From positions 44,475,279-44,539,278 of the forward strand of contig CM043970.1 in NCBI GenBank assembly GCA_014529385.2: DNA of 64,000 nt, given 5' to 3'. The stretch is from Adiantum capillus-veneris (lineage: Eukaryota > Streptophyta > Polypodiopsida > Polypodiales > Pteridaceae). Position numbers and translations under genes: made by a program. Below the pieces are notes generated by a model. It saw only the letters and a program-made list of their open reading frames with translations, ran no database searches and was not told the origin of the DNA. The stretch's first letter is position 1. Every line of letters begins with the position of its first letter. Shown here one piece after another: positions 45,240-57,750 of the stretch.

Positions 45240-46700
45240 CTATGAGGTCACAAAGTAGGGTTTTCTCTCTTCAAATAAGCATTTGGGATTGTCTAATGAA
45301 GTACCCAAGCTTCCATGAAATGGCCTCTATGAAGAATTGAAGTGAAAAATGAGAGTTTTTAACAAGGTGCATTGTATTTGTACAGTTGGGAGCGAGGCTA
45401 CACCAAATCATCACACACAAGAGTTTTAAGTCAATCTTGGATTTTTTTAGTATGAGTATTTTGTGGTTGGACTTTTGTTTTTTCAAGTGTATCTTTTGCT
45501 TCAAAAGTTCTAAAAATCACTTGATTTTGCTACGAAGTCTCATACTCAAAGGCCCAATGCTTTCCTGGCCGCACTTAATGGCGTGAATATAGTATAAAGA
45601 CAAAAATGTTACATTTCCACGAGGTTGAGCTTGTTTCAATGGAGGGGGTTAATATGTTTGAGAAAAATATATCCGATTGTTTCTTGTTCTTAATATCTTG
45701 TTGGCCCCTTGTGTCACTAACCCACATTTAGGACAACAATGACCATTTTGACAAATGATTTGGCTAGAAGACAAATGAAACTAGAGGCCTTGATCCTTTC
45801 AAGGGTCTTAATTGCCATGCCTCATCACTGTCTTTCACGAGGAGTCTACTAGTGAGGACCTATAGTTGAGATTAGGCATTAAAAAAATATCGACAGCTAT
45901 CTCACATTTAGAAGAAGATTGGTGAACCAAAGGTGAAAGTCTATTTAATCATCGAGTGTCATTTGGAGATGTGGAGTGCCATCGACCTCACCATCTCACA
46001 CAGTCCCCAGATCATGTTCTAGATCACCACACCCCTTTTATCCCTAGTTCACCACCCTCGCATTGCACGAGGTTGAACTCGAGACCTCATGGTCTCCACA
46101 GGAAGGCCTTATTGCCACAATATCATATGTCACATGGCCATGTGGGCATGGCAACTATGCACTACCCTAGTTTACGCCATAGTTTACTTTGTGATTCATG
46201 ATAGTTTACTCCTAGCTTGTCGATCCTTAGTTTACACCTAGCTTACTAAGCGATGCGACGACAGAGATCATGTCTGGACCGCATTTTGGGCACTAAATCC
46301 CCCATTGAGGGACCCAATGTGAGGCCCCCATCACACTAGGCCGCCTACTCAATTGGGGTTTGTTGGATGCGTACATGTGCTTGAGTCATGCTAGGTTCTG
46401 ACTCATAAGATGGCCCTTTGATTCAGCCAATAGAGGGAGGCCAATTGGTCGTCTTGCACAATAAATGTCAGAGTTCAAGACGTGTCCCGTACGCTCGAAC
46501 GCTGCTTTTTGAAGGCCATCACTTTGGAAAGCTGGCCGGCTTGTGAGGCCAGCCATCTAGCAAAGCCTTGAGTCCCAAAACACCGGTTTTTGTGTACGAA
46601 TGAGGGGGTGCCATATCAGCTTGACCACGCTTTGCATGCCCCCGTGTGAAAAGGCCTGAGATAATGACATGGTGATTTTAGAGGTTGCAAAGCACGGGAA
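45240..46700. other. No recognised gene
   Basis: This is mixed-composition sequence with short TAGTTTAC repeats near 46170-46250. No frame carries a motif. It ends at the poly-G tract before the nodulin-related gene. Confidence 0.4.
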
Positions 46701-46766
46701 AGGAGTGCCTCAGCTTAACCTTGGCCAGTTGAAAATCAAGATTAGCCGGTTGCAAATGATGGTTGC

Positions 46767-46790
46767 GGGGGGGGGGGGGGGGGGGGGGGG
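46767..46790. repeat. Poly-G tract (24 bases)
   Basis: An uninterrupted G run, which could form a G-quadruplex, lies about 430 bp upstream of the ATG of the nodulin-related gene. Confidence 0.9.
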
Positions 46791-47177
46791 AGAAAAACTA
46801 ACGAAAATCCTTCAAATTTGGAAATTTCTACTAGTATTTCCGGTTTGCATATGCCCAAGTAGGAAACCAGGCCGCTTAGGAAAAAAGACTTTCTAGAACA
46901 GTGTTGCAAAGCAAAGGGAAATTTTATGTCGAGAAAAGAATACCTTGGGGCCAATTGCAGTGGTTGATATTTCTTTGTCTGAGCTGATGGAACTTTAGAG
47001 TTTTGACGGTGGGACAAATGAGGGTTGACGGTGATGGGAAAGCACGATGTTGGGAAACACTTTATGCACACGGGATAAGATGGCGCACTCACCCATTCAT
47101 CATCAAATTTCTTAAATATCCATCAGAGTGGTCCTTCTTGTTCATTGCATTTCTCCACTTGCTGCTCTGTGTTTCTG

Positions 47178-47212
47178 TGTGTGTGTGTGTGAGAGAGAGA
47201 GAGCGAGAGAGA
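47178..47212 (+). repeat. (GT)n(GA)n tract in the 5' leader of the NRP gene
   Basis: GTGTGTGTGT passes into GAGAGAGAGA just upstream of the ATG at 47220. Such leader tracts are common in plant genes and could affect transcription or translation. Confidence 0.8.
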
Positions 47213-47219
47213 TTGTACC

Positions 47220-47996
47220 ATGGATAGCTTTCTTTCCAAAGCCTCTTCCTTTCTGAGCTCTGAAGCTGATGATCAAGGGGCACCACCCCCCTCCAAAGAT
47301 GGAGCACATCGCAAACCCACGAGCTCCGGAGGCTATGGCGATCTACTCGCAGATGCCCAATCAATGATGAAGGGCATGCAAAAACCTAGTGATGAAGAGA
47401 GCACTGACAAACCCCCAAGCTCCAAGGACAAGTATGGGGACCTCTTCGCCAGCGCACAAACATTTATGGGATCAGCAAAGCCACCGACTAAGCCGGCCAA
47501 GGGTGATGATGATGATGGCATATCCATGGATGAAGGCAAAGCTCACAAATCCTCAGGCTCTGGTGGGTTGGGGAGCATTTTGGCCGGAGCACAGGGCTCC
47601 ATGAAGCCAAGCGGCGGTGCATCGATCGACAAAGACGAAGATGACCAGAAAAAAACTGCAAAATCTGGGTATGGTGATGTTCTTGCTAGCGCACAAGTGT
47701 TGATGGAGGCAGCTAAAGTGAGAGGGGAGGCAGACATGGGTGAGGTCGCCGGTGCGGCATCGAACCTTGTGGGTGCAGCATCAGAGTATGGGAACCTTGA
47801 AAAGAGGGGCTATGGCGAGTATGCAAACAAAGCGCAGGCATATCTTCATGATTATCAAGCCTCCCATGGCAAGCCTAGCAGTGAAGGCCCTGCCCATAAG
47901 TCCCCTTCCCAAAATGAGGGTTTTGAAGAAAACTATAAACCTTCAACCAAAGCCCCACTCAAACCAACTCGTGAGGACGATGATGAGAGAGAATAA
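47220..47996 (+). CDS. Nodulin-related protein 1-like (NRP) protein
   Basis: An intact 258-codon frame starts in a good plant context (ACCATGGAT) and is intronless. Residues 174-212 (GEVAGAASNLVGAASEYG, then GYGEYANKAQAYLHDY) match the conserved core of plant nodulin-related proteins, small cytosolic or nuclear proteins linked to heat, ABA and nodulation responses. Upstream there are five degenerate repeats of YG(D/E/S)xx-A-x-AQ at residues 39-47, 72-80, 117-125, 151-159 and 198-206, separated by charged Lys/Asp/Ser/Pro linkers. The protein is therefore longer than the usual roughly 100-190 aa. It is strongly hydrophilic with no signal peptide or membrane segment, as expected for an intrinsically disordered, stress-type protein. 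The 5' leader carries GTGT and GAGA tracts ending 10 bp before the ATG. This is the best candidate for a functional host gene in the window. Confidence 0.85.
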   Translation: MDSFLSKASSFLSSEADDQGAPPPSKDGAHRKPTSSGGYGDLLADAQSMMKGMQKPSDEESTDKPPSSKDKYGDLFASAQTFMGSAKPPTKPAKGDDDDGISMDEGKAHKSSGSGGLGSILAGAQGSMKPSGGASIDKDEDDQKKTAKSGYGDVLASAQVLMEAAKVRGEADMGEVAGAASNLVGAASEYGNLEKRGYGEYANKAQAYLHDYQASHGKPSSEGPAHKSPSQNEGFEENYKPSTKAPLKPTREDDDERE

Positions 47997-48107
47997 CCAA
48001 CAACTTTATGCCATACATAGGCTACACCGTCTATACCTTCATTTTTAACAGTCTTCATATGTACCAAGCTTTTAAGTTTATCCACCCTATTGTCTTGATA
48101 ATCCCAG

Positions 48108-48110
<3 letters not shown>

Positions 48111-48155
<45 letters not shown>

Positions 48156-48172
48156 TGAGAGAGAGAGAGAGA
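48111..48172. repeat. (GT)n and (GA)n microsatellite downstream of the NRP gene
   Basis: About 21 GT units are followed by a short GA tract about 115 bp after the stop codon. It mirrors the leader tract. Confidence 0.9.
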
Positions 48173-50119
48173 TGGTCAAGACTTTTTGCTTCAAATGAAA
48201 TAATGGTCTAACCTCTCTTTGACCCAATTATAATAAGGTAGTATTATTGAGGATAGCTTAGTGGGTAAGGTGTTAAGTGTCAATAATATAGCTTCGCTAA
48301 GTCTATCTTGATTGATGATGTTAATGAATTCCAAAGGAAGTGTCATGTGCATGAGTGACGTCCTCATCTAGTAAGTCACAAACTTCTATATAGAGCATGC
48401 TCTTGGATTTACTCATCTAGTAAGTCACAAACTTATATACAGCAACTTGCTCTTGGGCATACTCATCTAGTAAATTAATTAACACCTACATAGTAGCTAG
48501 CTCCTTGGCATCTTCATATGGTAGTTTGTCAATTCCTATAAAGCAAAGGGGTAGTTCCTTTGGTAATTATTCACTTACTATGGATCAAATAATTCTTTAA
48601 TAGCTCCTAATTTCATTTTTAGCAAAAATTCAATAAGCATAGTTAAACAACGAACTATTGACGAATATCATAGTTATTCATCATGCAAGTTTTTTATTTG
48701 ATATATTATTTTGCTAATGTAAATAAGTACGAGAACGACATAAAATCTCATAATTGTAGAAAAAGCTATACATAAAAGTGAAGGAAAACATGTTATCTCA
48801 CACACACAAACATTGATTTGCAAATGTCACAATTGTACACCCTCTCTTAAAAGAGTAAAAGATATTATACGATGATGAATATTATCGTAAATTTTTTGAA
48901 TAGTCATAGCATATTTTTCCAAAGAATATGAATGATAAAATCCTAAACACAAATTAAATCATAACATATACGAAGAAAAGATCCCCGTGCATATATAATT
49001 TGGATACACTACAAGTCCACATTATGTTGATTATTCAAAAGTCTCCTTAAATTTTCAAAATATGACCATAGGCTTGGACAACAAGAGTCAAGGTATAAGT
49101 TTATTACATCAAAACACCTACATCTTGTATATTATGCCATAAAGTGGAAGGCCAAAATACGATGGGGTGCATTAAAAACCTATATCTCTTCAAAGTTTTC
49201 AACAATCTTAGTTGATCTTCTCTTTTGGTAGAAAATACAACATTTGGGTAAGAGTTCCCAATGAGTCAAACTTGTCAAACCATATTTGTTGAGAGTATGC
49301 TTGTATATTTAGAAATTATAAATATATAGTATTAACATTTAATTAAGTAAAAGTAAGTAAATTTAAGCCAATTACAGAGATAATTGAGATCTTCTCATAA
49401 AAATGTTTCAAATAAAATCAATGTAAATACATCAAATAAAAACATCCACATCATTCATATACATGAGTCCCAATGGCACCAATTATAGTTTAATGGCACT
49501 CAATTAATTCTAATTTCATCCAAATGCATTCAATTACATCGAATCACAGGATATACTTAGGCTATAATTACACTCAATTAATCCTTGTAGACTAACATAT
49601 TATGCTTTATTGCACACAATTACAACTACTTAGGTTTTATTGTACCAAACCCGAATCAAGTAGATCCAACACCTTTTAGTTTGGCACCTCTAAACTTATG
49701 TCAGTTTTTTGTTGGTGAGACTCGTTTCCATAGAATGAAACTTGACTTCACACTTTGGATTTATATGAATGAAGTTATACGTACATCCAATCAAAATCAA
49801 GGTCATGTATCGTTTTTGTATCATTTGTTCTTGATCAACTTGTTACACTTCATTGCACCCAATTTAAATCATTTAAGACCAAAGTTCTCTATGTTGAACA
49901 CAATTGAAATTTAATTGACATACTTAGATGCAATTTAATTCAAGTTGTTTCAATACCACTCATTTGATGCATCTAAACCTAGTTGTTAATTACTCAATTT
50001 GGGTCTAACAAAACTTTATTTGAAATGCTATTGTTTGGAAGCATTTGTATTCATTTGATTAAACTTAATTGCTTGAAAATGCACACAACTGAAGCCTCTT
50101 GAAAACTGCAATGGTTCAA

Positions 50120-50545
50120 ATTCTCTTTAACTTGAATTCGAGTGATCTACTTGCATCCCATTATTGTGGCTTGCACTTCATCGAACTCAATTTCACTTAG
50201 ATACATTTATCACATCTTGATTGAAAATAAATGTTGCTTGATTGTACTTAATGGGATTCTTTATTAGCTTAAATTCAAGTAATCTAGCTGGATCCAATTA
50301 TTGTGGTTTGCACTTCAATGGATTGAATTACACTTAGCTACACTTATCACATCTTGATTGAAATTAGATATTTCTTGATTGTACTAAATGGAACTCTTTA
50401 ACTTGAATTCACGTAATCTAGCTGATTCCAATTATTGTGGTTTTCCCTTCATTGGACTCAATTGCACTTAGGTACACTTATCACATCTTGATTGAAAATA
50501 GATGTTGCTTGATTGCACTTAATGGGACTTATTTGCATTGTAATG
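50120..50545. repeat. ~135-bp tandem repeat, about three copies
   Basis: The block CACTTATCACATCTTGATTG recurs at about 50205, 50341 and 50475. Each copy is preceded by ATTATTGTGG and followed by TTGCTTGATTG-type sequence. The copies differ by scattered substitutions. Confidence 0.8.
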
Positions 50546-50810
50546 CCTTAGGTGAGATTTGTTGCACTCAATTACACTTTGTCTAATTTAAAAAAAAAAG
50601 TCATATTCTATTTTTCATTCATTTACAAATGGATCCTTGGAGAAATAAATAGGTAGACTAAGTGCAAAAAAAAAAAGAATTCTTTCATCTTGCAGGCACT
50701 CATAACCCACCAAGGAAATGACTTCATGACTATAAGGTTGCCTTAGAACAATAATGAAGTGTGGTTTATAAGTTCAATTGGGCAGAGCTGAGATTTGAAT
50801 GTGTAGCATT

Positions 50811-50975
50811 TGAGGGCAAATTAGAACCAACTGAATCAAACTACGATTATAGTAATATTATAGAGTTTAAATTCAACTTAATCAAAATAAATTTGAGGCC
50901 AAATTAGAACCAACTGAATCAAACTACGATTATAGTAATATTATAGAGTTTAAATTCAACTTAATCAAAATAAAT
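50811..50975. repeat. 82-bp near-identical tandem duplication
   Basis: Two adjacent copies starting GAGG(G/C)CAAATTAGAACC and ending TTAATCAAAATAAATT differ at very few positions, so the duplication is recent. Confidence 0.9.
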
Positions 50976-51391
50976 TGCATAAATTTACATCCATATAAGC
51001 ACAATTATGTCCACATGAAATGCCACGGGTGTGATAGGGTCTGATTGAGCCGAGGTAGTTTTGTTAGGGTGTAATTAAGCCCCCTTTTTTGATAGAGGAA
51101 AATATGCTTTGATGGATATAGTTGAAGCCAATTCATGTTCATTTGAGCAACGTAATGTCTCTATACTTTCAAGTTGGTCGCAAGTCATCTCTCAAAGACT
51201 AATGAAGTGACTAATCAACACTCAAGATGTCAGGCCAAGGGACAAAAATCACATCCGGTCTAGGGGTGCCATATTTAGCAAGCTAAGAGCCCGGATATAT
51301 GGCAAGGTTGGGTGGAGAGTTGCATGTGCAGTTACCCGATGTCTTAGATTGGTATGAGAGCTCAGGGGTCTAGCATGATGTATGCATGCAT

Positions 51392-51392
<1 letters not shown>

Positions 51393-51450
<58 letters not shown>
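51393..51450. repeat. (CT)n microsatellite
   Basis: About 29 CT units end 6 bp before an ATG in strong initiation context (GCCACCATGG). Confidence 0.95.
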
Positions 51451-51453
<3 letters not shown>

Positions 51454-51456
51454 ACC

Positions 51457-51651
51457 ATGGCATGGGTAAACCCCCTTGTTAAGAGGTTCAAGATGGAAGA
51501 GATGAGCATGGAGCACCATGAAGGATCCCTTGGGAGGGAAAGGGGGCTATCGCCAACCTACACAAAAGACGACACTTATGGCACCAAAGAGGATGCTTGT
51601 GGCATGAGCAACGTTTTTCGTTTTAGCACCAGCTTCTCAAACCCTTTGTAG
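51457..51651 (+). CDS. Possible small protein, 64 aa, with leader (CT)n
   Basis: The ATG at 51457 is in an optimal context (GCCACCATGG) right after a (CT)n tract, a layout resembling the NRP gene leader. The product is charged (MAWVNPLVKRFKMEEMSMEH, then GSLGRERGLSPTYTKDD) with no known domain. It could be a first exon, since sequence after 51651 continues with a hydrophobic-looking frame (LTELPWLGLLLFSLLQTVGA near 51690). Evidence is context only. Confidence 0.25.
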   Translation: MAWVNPLVKRFKMEEMSMEHHEGSLGRERGLSPTYTKDDTYGTKEDACGMSNVFRFSTSFSNPL

Positions 51652-52407
51652 CAGTGCAAGCAACCTCTTCTTTCTCTCTCTTGCAATGTGCTCACAGAGC
51701 TGCCATGGTTGGGGCTTCTTCTTTTCTCACTTCTTCAAACGGTGGGCGCCCAAAGAGTTCCCTATGGCCACCCTAAGGGATTGCCCCATGCAAAGCAAGA
51801 TCAGAGCAAGATGAAGGTGGCTATCCATAAGGAATGACATGCTAAGTTCAAAGAAATAATGGCACTAGGTGACGCAAAACTACACTAGTGATGTGGCCGA
51901 CAGGGCAAGTCAAACTATGCCCTTCCTAAGGTTCGATTGTTATGGCATCATGCACGGTCTTGCAAGTTGGGTGGTATGCTACCACAAGAGGAAGCTACTC
52001 CAAAGACAATGTGCACTATGGATTTTTCCATCGATCGCGTAAGAAGCACAATGGCTATGAGCCGCACTTGAGAGGGGAAATATATCATGCAAAAGCAAGG
52101 CCTCATAGGTTGGTAAGTCGTCCAACTATAGTAAGACAAGTTAAGGCGGCAAAGATACTCATCGTGGCCCATTGAAAATTTTCTTTCATTGAGAATTGAA
52201 CTCAAGATGGCAAAGGTACTCGGCATGGCCAACCACTTGTTACAGATTGAGAAGCTGACAGGAGTCTCTCTATTTTTGTTTCTGGATTTGCATTTTTGTT
52301 AGGACATGGTTCCAACGTTTGGAATATGCTAATGGCATACGAGTTTCCAATGTGTTTGTAAGTTATTACGTTCCAAGAGGGTGTATATGGTGCATACTAC
52401 TTCAACA

Positions 52408-52666
52408 CTTATCTCTTAGGTTTCTCTCCAAGTAGTTATATTCAAGTGCACATAGATATAGAGAGATACAAAGCTTCTTGGTTTACAAAGGCTCTGCAAA
52501 CAAAGATAGAACTCTTGTGCACTCTAGTACTATTTGAAAACTTATCTCTTAGGTTTCTCTCCAAGTAGTTATATTCAAGTGCACATAAATATAGAGAGAT
52601 ACAAAGCTTCTTGGGTTACAAAGGCTTTGCAAACAAAGATAGAACTCTAGTGCACTCTAGTACTAT
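52408..52666. repeat. ~130-bp tandem duplication
   Basis: Two adjacent copies start at ACTTATCTCTTAGGTTTCTC and contain GTGCACAT, AAAGCTTCTTGG and TGCACTCTAGTACTATT. They differ at only a few positions. Confidence 0.85.
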
Positions 52667-52669
52667 TAC

Positions 52670-52885
52670 AACACAACAAAATGACTAGAAATATCAATAG
52701 ACTTATTAGCCAAAGAATTATCTTAAGATTTTGTAGCATAGGACTTTGTAAGATTGGTCCCTGTTTTCCCTCTTGAGAAGGAGTTTGATTCATCCTCATT
52801 GAGCTCAATTTCTAGCTCCTCTTGGCCAGATACATGAGTCCAGATTGTCAAATTTGAAAATGTGGAAGCCATGAACCAATGGGGG

Positions 52886-52938
<53 letters not shown>

Positions 52939-54930
52939 ACTTCTAAACCAACCAACCTTGGCAATGAATTAGTATATCTTACAAGAGAGGCTAGGTGTGC
53001 TTATATACTCACCTTAGCAAGGTGCCCTACCTAGGATTTGAAAAATAAGTAGCATAAATACCTAAATCCAAAATAAATATTCGAATCATATTGGGCTATT
53101 TACTTGAGATGCTATAAAATTTAACACCCTCTCTGCAGCTCATAGTGGACATAAATGGTGAGACCTTGTTTCAAACATAAATAGTGTATTCAAGTCCTTG
53201 TCACAAGAATCTTTGGTAGATCCTATAATCAACATGTTCTGAAAGACCACTATGGTTGTTAGGATGTCTATCATCTCAATCCCTCCTGCTTTTGTCTCAA
53301 CATTCATCACAACATAACCATGATGTCTACCATACCCACGGCTTTTGCTATAATGTCTACCATAACCATTGCTTTTGGGTTGTTCCTCTTCTTTCAACTT
53401 AGCCTAATGTGCAAGCTCCCTTTGTACGTGTTTTAGCTTGTCTATGGTCTTGCTTTCTTTTGGAGCATGAGATCTCGCCCTAAGTGTTGTAGGTGGGAAT
53501 TCACTACACATGGCAGGGGATGAGGGTAAGGTACCTATAAATAATACCCATTACTTCATTTTGTGTGTTGGTCATCTTCGAGTCTAGATTTATTTTTTGT
53601 AATCGTTGAGCATTTTCTTTGACCATCATTTAGCTCTTTTATAGCTCTATCTTGTGCCAATTGTAACATTTTTTAGTATCTGAATATACATCAGCTGCAG
53701 TCTCTTGTCTTCATATTTCCATTTCAATCTCTTGTCTCGTACTTGAAGTTTGACCATCTGATCTGATCTGATTTGATTACCTCCATGTCTCTAGCTTGGA
53801 ATAGCTGTTAAAAGTGACCAACTCATTCCAATGACTAATCATTTTATTTTAGCATGATCTTAGGCTTAATCCCTTGGGCCACTACTCGCCAACTTGGTTA
53901 GGATCCTAATTAGCATAGTTGATCTCTAAAAAATCCCTTAGGAGATTGAGTTAAGCCATTAGAAAGAGGATGGGGTCTAGGAAGGCCTCTTTCTTTTCCA
54001 TGAGATTATAGAGGTGATTAACTTTTTGACAAATAGATGAATGTCATGTGTGCAAGAATGGTGGGTGTGTACGAGATGTGTAACAGTGGTCAAAAGATGC
54101 ACTTTTCCCACAAAAAGAGGGTGGAAAAATTTATGATTTTCGACCTTCCATAACTCCTATATATGATCTCCGATTTGAGCGGAGATTATAGATCTGGAAT
54201 GAACACGTCGAGCTCTTTCCATAGGTATGTTACATGATATACTTTTGCCTGCTAAATGTTAGATTTTATTTTGGGGGGAAATTTTGAATTCAAATAAACT
54301 AGCCATTTTGTTGTTTGTATTCGAAAGTTGTTCTTTGATTTTATTCTTAATACTAAAGGTTTGCCTACATTAAACTACCAAACAAAGAGGCCCTCCTAGA
54401 CTCCATTCTTTTCCTAATGACTAGAATTTGCATTTAGGAGGTAATTTTAGTTGATTTAGGACCTTCAATCAATTTTCCTATGATCTCATATTCAAGCAGA
54501 TAGTTGTGTGTACTTGGAGCATTGTACAAGATCTTTTTGTGGAACCCCTAACCTCTGCATTTAATCATCATTAATCCCACTAATCACCTTTTCCAATCTC
54601 AAAATAATTTTTTGTGTGACAACTGCAAAAGGAAGGTTACATTATCTATCTTTGGAAAGACCCATGTGAAGAGACTTGAGAGGTAGTGGTAATAATAGAG
54701 ACTTTGGGAAGACCCATGTGAAGAGACTTGAAGGTAGCATTTATTAAGCTAGTAATAGAGCATTTAGCCTTCATGTCAAATCTTGTTACCACTTTTGGGT
54801 GGAGGGATACGATGGATCCAACATCTGGAGTCCAATGAAGGAGGTACGTGATTAAAATGTTGACCAATATTGCATTTCTCCTCAAGTAGCGATGGATCTA
54901 ATCGGGTTACACCCTTTGCATGCTATCAAA
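52670..54930. other. No recognised gene; (GA)n at 52889-52934
   Basis: A minus-strand frame (53397-53140) reads GYGRHYSKSRGYGRHHGYVV and might be a retrotransposon Gag tail, but no partner domain is visible. A short duplication (AAGACCCATGTGAAGAGACT) occurs near 54657 and 54709. The rest is unassigned. Confidence 0.35.
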
Positions 54931-55079
54931 TGCAACAAGCCACATTATAAACAGTAACCAACATACCCACCCAACAAGCAGTTGAGTCCGTAGCACATTT
55001 TTGACCAAAGGCCTCCAAGGTCCTCAAGTTTCACCCCTTGTACCTTAGAGATCCTTCCCACAAGTAGGCCAAGAAGCCT

Positions 55080-55560
55080 CAAAGTAACCTTATGAAAACC
55101 AACCATAAGGAGAATCCATGCATTGTGTACAACAATGAGACACTTGAAGTAGTTGAGAGCTTTAAGTACCTTGGCGTTGAGGTTCAGGCCAATCACAAGT
55201 GGCATGATATGCAATGCATCGTTTGGAAGCCAAAAAGAGAGCATATTAGAAAGTTGAGAACATGTGTAATACAAGAAACATCAAGTGTTGGGATATCAAG
55301 AAGTACCTTTTTGACACATTAGTGACACAGGTTCTACTTTATGGAGTTGAAGTGTGGGGCATGAGAATCTCAAAGTCTACTTGGAAAGAGTTTGAGAATG
55401 TCTAAAAGCATTTTCTTACAAAATTTCTCCAAGTTAAGACATAAGCACCATATATTCTCCTACTACTTGAACCAAGATCTCTTGCAATTGAGGTTATGAA
55501 CATGGAAAGGGTTGTGGAATACATGATAAAGATGCACCAAAACCCCTTCACATGAACTAC
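55080..55560 (+). pseudogene. LINE reverse-transcriptase C-terminal fragment
   Basis: It reads NNETLEVVESFKYLGVEV, HKWHDMQC, then, in a second frame, YLFDTLVTQVLLYGVEVWGM and KSTWKEFENV; after stops it continues with KHFLTKFLQVK, APYILLLLEPRSLAIEV and MERVVEYMIKM. The series YLG(V)xxxxxxKW, LLYGVEVWG, and xxxFLTKFLQVK-x-x-PYxLLLE is the standard region downstream of the RT active site in LINE-type elements. The catalytic part upstream is missing. Confidence 0.75.
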
Positions 55561-55599
55561 CCACGATTGCATGGGAAGTAAGAAAAAGTTTTGAAAAGA

Positions 55600-56417
55600 C
55601 ACATAAAAAGGGATGCATTACACTTGCTACATGATGCCTCAATTGACACCCAAGTGAATGAAGATTTTCTACAACCCCTATGTATTATGGCTTGGGAGGT
55701 ATCCGGTTGGTCAAGCTTAATACATTACACTACCCATATTGCCCCCAACTACAAAACCACGTTCTTTGCTGAAAACGGAAAATGTACTCACCCTTACATG
55801 CTTGAGCTTATCCCCTTGTCAGTAATGCGCACTATCGCAGCCGTTTGGCTTAGCTCCCACTCCCTTCGATGCGAGATAGGGAATTGGGGCAATGGAGATC
55901 AAATTGCGTGTACACATTATGCTCACTGCAAGTTCAAGAGTCTGAGTACCACACACTACTAGTTTTTGGTCACATCCAAACTTGCTTCCCTCACATTTTC
56001 AACCATGACTTAGACCTACACACTTTCCTTCCATCCACAATGTGGGATCTCCATTGCGACTCTCATCACTACAATTTTGGATCATTGGGAATCATCATTA
56101 GCCACACACATACTACATCATAGGTAACTTTGGTTCCATAGGCCATATTTGACCTTTGAAGACGATAATAAAATCTATTGATCTATCTCTAACATGCCGT
56201 AGAAGACGAATAGCAGATGTCTTCCATCACATAACGCTTTGCAATGATAGTAATACACATGGTTCTAGAATTTTGGGAAAATTTTCAAACTACCCCTCAA
56301 ATTTCAAAAAATAAGAGCCTCTATAATACCCCTCTTTCTCTTATTTTTCTCAAAGGAGGAAAGCTACTCCAATCCAAGTTTATCTCACTGTGAGACCTTA
56401 CCCTAATGCTCTCTCTC

Positions 56418-56469
<52 letters not shown>

Positions 56470-56514
56470 TGCACAAGAATTGCATCATCTCTCCCATCAA
56501 GGTGACTGGAAATC

Positions 56515-56553
<39 letters not shown>

Positions 56554-56785
56554 GCCACAGAAGAACACAGATGCTACATGGAAATGCATGTTGAGGCACT
56601 ACATGGTTAGCTCCCCCAACCCTAAACAGGCTCCTACTTCTTTACATAGAAATAGCTCTCTCTCACACTCTCTCTCATGCTGCCATTGGTTGACAACATC
56701 TATCGTTGTGTGCTACAGCTCCTAGAGAGAATCCTACCCCGAAGATATGTCCCCTACAACTTGCTAAAAGCTCGTATGGAGAATA
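55600..56785. other. No recognised gene; (CT)n at 56407-56465 and 56516-56550
   Basis: The sequence between the LINE fragment and the next LTR has two (CT)n tracts whose open frames encode Ser-Leu repeats only. No other motif is seen. Confidence 0.4.
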
Positions 56786-57149
56786 TTGTTAGGGTAAGCC
56801 CAAATTATGGCACCATATGGGAAAGCCCTCTAGCCACCTAGGAAAAGAAAAATGATGAGATGGTCCAATAGCAAGAGAGTGGTACCTCTCAAACCAATGA
56901 TTGTAAAGCACTAAGCCTATATTAGAGGCTATTTTCTAATGAAACAATTTCACTTTGAGCATTATCATTGTGTCTATACTCTCTCACCTTATGCTCTTGC
57001 CCTTGGCATAACCTAACCCTAATCTCAATATCTATAACACTAACCCTAACACCATGGCTAAGCTAATTCTTTATCCTCATAGCCTAATGCTAAGCTATCA
57101 ATGATTAGGGAGCATGATGCCGCTACTAACTCAAAAAGTGGTATCAGAG

Positions 57150-57549
57150 CCGACCGTTCACCTAGGCCTATTAACTAAACTTGCATCTAGCACATTAGTG
57201 AAAATATGGACTTTGCATGGGTCTTGTAAGGAAGCTTAATTTTAAGGGATTAAGTGTACAATTGTGTATGGTTAAGGAGACAAGTGCATTTATTAGGCTA
57301 CTTTTTCATACTTTTCTCTAGCATTTTTTTAGGCTCAAGTGTGAGGTGGAGCTAAGAAGTCATTTTGTCTCACTTCATTTTGAGAGTGATGGGAGAAAAT
57401 GTGGGATGGCATCAACTCCTTAGTTAACATCTTCCCTTTTCCTTTTCAGTCCACATCACCAAAAACGTGCACATCGAAGAGCCAAAAAATGACTTTTTAG
57501 AAAAACCCTCATTTGGACCCATTTTTAGTTTAAATTTTTTTTCCAAGTC

Positions 57550-57581
<32 letters not shown>

Positions 57582-57593
57582 ATATGTATATGT

Positions 57594-57626
<33 letters not shown>

Positions 57627-57715
57627 CATATACATATCTACACACTCTAAATCATTTTTTATTCTCTTTCTCGTCCTAAAATGTCTACAAATTTTGAAAA
57701 GTTTCCCCCCAAAAT

Positions 57716-57750
<35 letters not shown>

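Larger units (their letters stand above)
48173..51380. other. AT-rich intergenic DNA with tandem duplications, no gene
   Basis: Frames are short and motif-free. Near 48360-48480 a unit containing CTCATCTAGTAAGTCACAAA is repeated. The two larger duplications are listed separately. Confidence 0.5.

Noticed and set aside
53140-53397. Gag tail of a copia element
   Set aside because: A GYGRHxxKSRGYGRHHG stretch alone is too weak. No zinc knuckle, LTR or pol is nearby.
57010-57060. Telomere-like AACCCTAA repeats
   Set aside because: Only a few non-contiguous units occur inside an LTR. This is not an interstitial telomeric array and may be a promoter telo-box at most.
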